Source: Ignavibacteria bacterium (GTDB taxonomy: Bacteria > Bacteroidota > Ignavibacteria > UBA10030 > SZUA-254). Taken from it: DNA of 58,292 nt. The translations under genes were made by a program, and so were the position numbers. Under the pieces are notes generated by a model. That model saw nothing but the letters and a program-made list of their open reading frames with translations, was not told the origin of the DNA and made no database searches. Below, one piece after another: positions 55,264 through 58,292 of the stretch. The stretch lies in NCBI GenBank assembly GCA_016178595.1, contig JACOSY010000026.1, positions 1 through 58,292 on the forward strand, in the 5' to 3' direction. The first letter of the stretch is position 1. The number at the start of each line of letters is the position of its first letter.

Positions 55264-55292
55264 TTGCGTGCCAAATTTTTTTTTAATATACT
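55264..55292 (+). promoter_or_regulatory. Promoter for the CerR-like gene
   Basis: TTGCGT (55264-55269) and TATACT (55287-55292) are exactly 17 bases apart, the spacer including a run of nine T. Predicted start near 55299 gives a leader of about 70 bases before ATG 55372. Confidence 0.55.
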
Positions 55293-55371
55293 TGATTGGC
55301 GTTTAAAAGTCAATAAAGTGTTCTGCCGCCATTTCGCCGCCTTCTTTTCCAAAGAAATCTCACAGAATTGC

Positions 55372-56358
55372 ATGCGCGTTCTTATCACTGGTGCAACAGG
55401 ATTCATCGGCAGTCATCTCACTGAAGCACTTCACGCGAAGGGGCATCAGATACGCTGCCTTGTCCGCCGAACATCAAATCTTGTTTGGATCAAACATCTG
55501 CCGATCGACTACATCTACGGAGATCTGTTCGATCACGATGTCTTAAAAAAGGCGGTCGATACCATCGACTGCATCTACCATCTTGCAGGCATTACCAAAG
55601 CAAAGACGAAAGCAGAGTATTTTCTCGGAAATCATATCGCGACAAAGAACCTTCTTCAGGCCATCCTCGCATCAAATTCACGGCTCACCAGGTTTGTGCA
55701 TGTCAGCAGTCAAGCAGCCGTTGGCCCAAGCCTCAACGGAAAAGCTGTCGATGAAGAAACGCCCTTCCATCCGATTACGACATACGGAGTCAGCAAGATG
55801 GAAGCGGAGAAGGAATGCCTGGTGGTCCGCGATCGAATTCCAATAACTATCACTCGCCCTCCGGCAGTATACGGACCCCGCGATAAAGATGTCTTCGCGT
55901 TCTTCAATGCGATGAACGGCGGCTTTCAACCGATGATTGGATTCAACAATAAACTGGTGAGCCTCATTCACGTGAAGGATTTGATCGGCGGAATCGTTCT
56001 CGCCGGTGAACATCCCAAAGCAACGGGCCAAACGTACTTCATTTCGAGCAATCGTTATTACGGCTGGCGCGAAGTAGGCGAAGTCACCGCACGTGTTATG
56101 GGGAAGAAGCGCGTCGTGCGGTTACGAATACCGGAATTCGGCGTGTACACGATAGCGGCATTTTCCGAACTGTTCGGATTACTGAGTTCGAAACCCGTGC
56201 TCTTGAATTTTGAAAAGGCGAGAGATATTGTGCAGGATGCCTGGACGTGTGATATTTCGAAAGCAACGCGGGAGCTTGGTTTTCGAGAAGCGTTTACACT
56301 GGAAGAAGGAATACGAAATACTGTTGAGTGGTACCGTCAACAAGGCTGGTTGAAGTAA
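55372..56358 (+). CDS. NAD-dependent epimerase/dehydratase, probable ceramide-pathway reductase (CerR-like)
   Basis: This 328-residue extended short-chain dehydrogenase has the NAD(P)-binding motif TGATGFIGSHL at the N-terminus and HLAGITKAKTKAEYFLGN. The catalytic YxxxK is in TTYGVSKMEAEKE, followed by TRPPAVYGPRDKDVF. The C-terminal DISKATRELGF and NTVEWYRQQGWL resemble Bacteroidota CerR proteins, which reduce the oxidised sphingoid intermediate. I placed the start at ATG 55372; an in-frame extension to 55162 lacks homology and crosses the promoter. It is divergent from spt, completing the three-gene set. Other sugar-nucleotide roles remain possible. Confidence 0.75.
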   Translation: MRVLITGATGFIGSHLTEALHAKGHQIRCLVRRTSNLVWIKHLPIDYIYGDLFDHDVLKKAVDTIDCIYHLAGITKAKTKAEYFLGNHIATKNLLQAILASNSRLTRFVHVSSQAAVGPSLNGKAVDEETPFHPITTYGVSKMEAEKECLVVRDRIPITITRPPAVYGPRDKDVFAFFNAMNGGFQPMIGFNNKLVSLIHVKDLIGGIVLAGEHPKATGQTYFISSNRYYGWREVGEVTARVMGKKRVVRLRIPEFGVYTIAAFSELFGLLSSKPVLLNFEKARDIVQDAWTCDISKATRELGFREAFTLEEGIRNTVEWYRQQGWLK

Positions 56359-56364
56359 ATACGT

Positions 56365-56393
56365 TTGCTTTGGCAGGATTCGTTTCGTATATT
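56365..56393 (+). promoter_or_regulatory. Promoter for the initiator tRNA
   Basis: TTGCTT (56365-56370) and TATATT (56388-56393) are exactly 17 bases apart and place the transcription start about 10 bases before the tRNA. Confidence 0.7.
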
Positions 56394-56409
56394 AGTAACA
56401 CACAATGAT

Positions 56410-56482
56410 CGCGGGGTGGAGCAATTGGTAGCTCGTTGGGCTCATAACCCAAAGGCTGCAGGTTCAAGTCCTGCCCCCGCTA
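56410..56482 (+). tRNA. Initiator tRNA-fMet (CAT)
   Basis: The 73-base gene folds into a full cloverleaf: acceptor CGCGGGG/CCCCGCT, D-stem GAGC/GCTC, anticodon loop CTCATAA (CAT), T-stem GCAGG/CCTGC with loop TTCAAGT. Three consecutive G:C pairs close the anticodon loop (GGG-CTCATAA-CCC) and base 1 does not pair with base 72 (C1 and U72). These are initiator hallmarks, and the sequence is close to E. coli tRNA-fMet. CCA is not encoded. Its 3' end overlaps the end of the recombinase gene on the other strand. Confidence 0.95.
56464..56482. other. Probable attachment site of an integrated element in tRNA-fMet
   Basis: The recombinase reading frame ends (TGA, complement of 56464-56466) inside the T-arm of tRNA-fMet, so the last few codons are written in tRNA sequence. 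Integration at the 3' end of a tRNA, restoring the gene, is a common att arrangement. The second copy of the core would lie right of the window and cannot be seen. The exact core boundaries are inferred. Confidence 0.5.
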
Positions 56483-58236
56483 CTTCGGGGACTCGCAATT
56501 TCGATTGAGGGTCCCCTTCTGTTTTTGAACAGATCCTCTATTTCTGGTGAGACAGCCGGAACTCGCCTCACGTAAAACCGCACGACCTCTTTCTCCCTAT
56601 CTACGATAATCTGTGAGATGATCTTCCTTATCAAATCTTTCTGATCTTCTATGGGTGCGGTGTGGATTCGGCTTTCAAAGTCAAGGACAAATTCTGCCAC
56701 TCTTTGCGAAATTGACAGCGGATTAGGTTTTTGACTTTCATCGTCCCGATCCATCATCCTTTTGAGGGATGAAAGCTTTGTTTTCAGAGCTTCCGCTTCC
56801 GCCTCGATTTCTTTTAACCGAACAAACAGTGACTGGATCCCCCCACTCTGTTCAATGGCATCAGTAATGTTTTTAGCCTTCTGAGCGGCTTCCACCAAGA
56901 GTTTCTCCAATCGTTCAATCTCAGAGTTGTTCTCAGAGGGTGATGCTGTTAGGAGCAATTCTAACTCGTCCTCAATTTCCCGAATGAGGAGTGGATGTGA
57001 CAAGGTCTCCTTGATCGCTTGAAGCGCAAAATCCTCAAGCTCACTTTTTCTTATTCCAAGATGCGAACAGACCCCTTTGTTCTTCCATCCGCCATCGATG
57101 TACTTTTCGTACTTCTTACCGTCGACCCCACTTGAACACCCTTGAAACGGGAACCCACAACGAGAGCACTTAATAAGTCCCGTCAAAAGATATCTTCCTT
57201 TGTACATGTATCCATTACTTTTTTTCTTCATCTCCGTTTGTATCAGGTTGTTAACTTCTTGCCAGAGTTCTTTGGTGATGATTGCTTCGTGGGCACCCTC
57301 TTCGATGAGCCATTCCGACCTATCATTCCTCCAATGAGGATAAGAAACACCGTGTTTTTGATCCATCCCTTTCTGTTGTGCTTGGATTTTGCTCATGGAG
57401 TTCCGGTTATACACTCTGGCGCCGTAATAGGTGGGATTCTCCAGAATGGTTCTCACGGTCACCGTGCTCCATTTCTGGTCCTTATTTCTCCACCTGCCTC
57501 GCTTGGGACATGGAATGGAACGATCATTGAGAGACTTTGTAATTAAAAATAGACTAACGCCATTATGGCGCATCTGGAAAATCATTTTCACCACATTGAT
57601 TTCCTCCGGATCTCCGAGGGCCCAACAGACTTTCTCCTGGCCGGAGATGCTCCACTCGCCTGCTTGAAGTAGTCTACGGTTACCGGTTTTGGTATTAATG
57701 GCGATTCGCTGATATCCGTAGGGTGCTGTTCCGCCGTTGGAATAGATGCCATTATTCTTGGCGCCTCGGAGGGTGAGTTCCGAAAGCTTCTTACTGTATT
57801 GAGAAGCTTGAACGCCTTCAAAGGCTGATAGCATCGGAGCGAATTCATTGGTGCGATCCACTGACGTTTTCACCAAGACAACATCCACTCCAAACTTTCT
57901 GAAGTGCACTCGCCAGTACGTATTCTCCTCAGCATCAATAGCTCGTCCCCAGCGAGATTCATCATAACAGATGACCGCTTGAAAATTTGGTTTGCAATCG
58001 ATTGTGGTCTTCAGGCGTTGAAATTCTGGCCGCTGTTCGAAGGTTGTCCCCGATTTGCCAAAGTCAATATACCATCCTGTGACTTCATATCCTTTTGTAG
58101 AGGCAAAGTCCAGAATCGCCTTCCGCTGCTGATCGGGCGAATCCTCCTGCGTCTCGGTCGAGCAGCGTACGTATGCAACGGCAGCTTTCATCACCATCCC
58201 TGCATCCATCCGGATCTTCGAATAGGTCGCGGCCAT
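56464..58236 (-). CDS. Large serine recombinase (site-specific integrase)
   Basis: The 590-residue protein has a resolvase-type N-terminal domain with catalytic serine S26 in AYVRCSTETQEDSPDQQ, and ESRWGRAIDAEEN. It then has the Recombinase domain (GGTAPYGYQR, ILENPTYYGARVYNRNSM) and a zinc ribbon (IKCSRCGFPFQGCS with a later VCSHLG). A coiled coil lies at about residues 425-495, before the C-terminal part. Large serine recombinases integrate and excise phages or conjugative elements. The true start may be ATG 58191 (AGGG upstream) or an intermediate ATG instead of 58236. It is probably the edge gene of an element that continues beyond the window. Confidence 0.92.
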   Translation of the reverse strand: MAATYSKIRMDAGMVMKAAVAYVRCSTETQEDSPDQQRKAILDFASTKGYEVTGWYIDFGKSGTTFEQRPEFQRLKTTIDCKPNFQAVICYDESRWGRAIDAEENTYWRVHFRKFGVDVVLVKTSVDRTNEFAPMLSAFEGVQASQYSKKLSELTLRGAKNNGIYSNGGTAPYGYQRIAINTKTGNRRLLQAGEWSISGQEKVCWALGDPEEINVVKMIFQMRHNGVSLFLITKSLNDRSIPCPKRGRWRNKDQKWSTVTVRTILENPTYYGARVYNRNSMSKIQAQQKGMDQKHGVSYPHWRNDRSEWLIEEGAHEAIITKELWQEVNNLIQTEMKKKSNGYMYKGRYLLTGLIKCSRCGFPFQGCSSGVDGKKYEKYIDGGWKNKGVCSHLGIRKSELEDFALQAIKETLSHPLLIREIEDELELLLTASPSENNSEIERLEKLLVEAAQKAKNITDAIEQSGGIQSLFVRLKEIEAEAEALKTKLSSLKRMMDRDDESQKPNPLSISQRVAEFVLDFESRIHTAPIEDQKDLIRKIISQIIVDREKEVVRFYVRRVPAVSPEIEDLFKNRRGPSIEIASPRSSGGRT

Positions 58237-58292
58237 CGAGGCCGGTCGATAGGTTCTTGGTCCGGGACTTGAGTTCCACGCGCAGCCTGTTC

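Noticed and set aside
55162-55371. 70-residue N-terminal extension of the CerR-like reductase
   Set aside because: It crosses the promoter at 55264-55292 and lacks homology; the NAD-binding fold starts right at ATG 55372.
58085-58279. 64-residue minus-strand frame at the right edge
   Set aside because: It overlaps the recombinase catalytic start in another frame and has no recognisable feature; the edge prevents judgement about an upstream gene.
1-58292. CRISPR array or rRNA genes
   Set aside because: No regularly spaced direct repeats and no rRNA-like conserved stretches were seen on either strand.

Overview
The window looks like a chromosomal segment from a Gram-negative member of the Bacteroidota/Chlorobi (FCB) group, most likely on the Ignavibacteria side. 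Four type IX secretion (T9SS) components are present: SprA, PorX, PorV and PorU. There are also T9SS C-terminal sorting domains, a DUF4270 lipoprotein beside a short glycogen-synthase-like protein, a TonB/OmpA envelope operon and an LptF/LptG pair. Several promoters read as plain sigma-70 type (TTGACA-like, 17 bp, TATAAT-like) instead of the Bacteroidia -33/-7 type. That supports a lineage outside Bacteroidia, but this is inference.

Layout. 1-336: the 3' end of an IS30-family transposase abuts a truncated T9SS sorting domain. 419-4424 (minus): argS, rsfS, a LytR_C protein, a small exported protein and a GlmU-like nucleotidyltransferase. 4447-13601 (minus): a tightly coupled run of TonB-like protein, two-domain OmpA protein, 1006-residue TPR protein, TonB-receptor-like barrel and panC, preceded by arginase. 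14068-24808 (minus): accD, tsaB, tsaE, porX and the giant translocon gene sprA. 25180-27662 (plus): lptF and lptG. 27743-41266 (minus): a DUF5683-like protein, a gluzincin/TolB/beta-barrel fusion, a lipoprotein, an exported M6-like protein without catalytic residues, porV and porU. 41600-48855 (plus): glycogen-synthase-like protein, gmhB, DUF4270, FadL-like barrel, rpiB, glyA, a Doc toxin with an unfamiliar partner, and tatC. 48898-51122: palindromic repeats, a polyprenyl diphosphate synthase, another sorting-domain remnant, an unlisted small membrane protein and a YdeI-family protein. 51153-56358: a universal stress protein, ilvE and a probable sphingolipid (ceramide) synthesis set made of a GNAT acyltransferase, serine palmitoyltransferase and a divergent reductase. 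56410-58292: an initiator tRNA whose 3' end overlaps the end of a large serine recombinase gene, so an integrated element begins here and continues past the window.

Much of the window concerns the outer membrane: SprA/PorV/PorU export and anchor cargo, PorX regulates the system, LptF/LptG move lipopolysaccharide, and the ceramide set would make an additional lipid. No CRISPR array or rRNA was seen. The most notable items are the ceramide cluster, the catalytically dead M6-like T9SS cargo, the gluzincin-propeller-barrel fusion, the Doc module, the structured leader or small RNA upstream of porU, and the recombinase inserted at the initiator tRNA.
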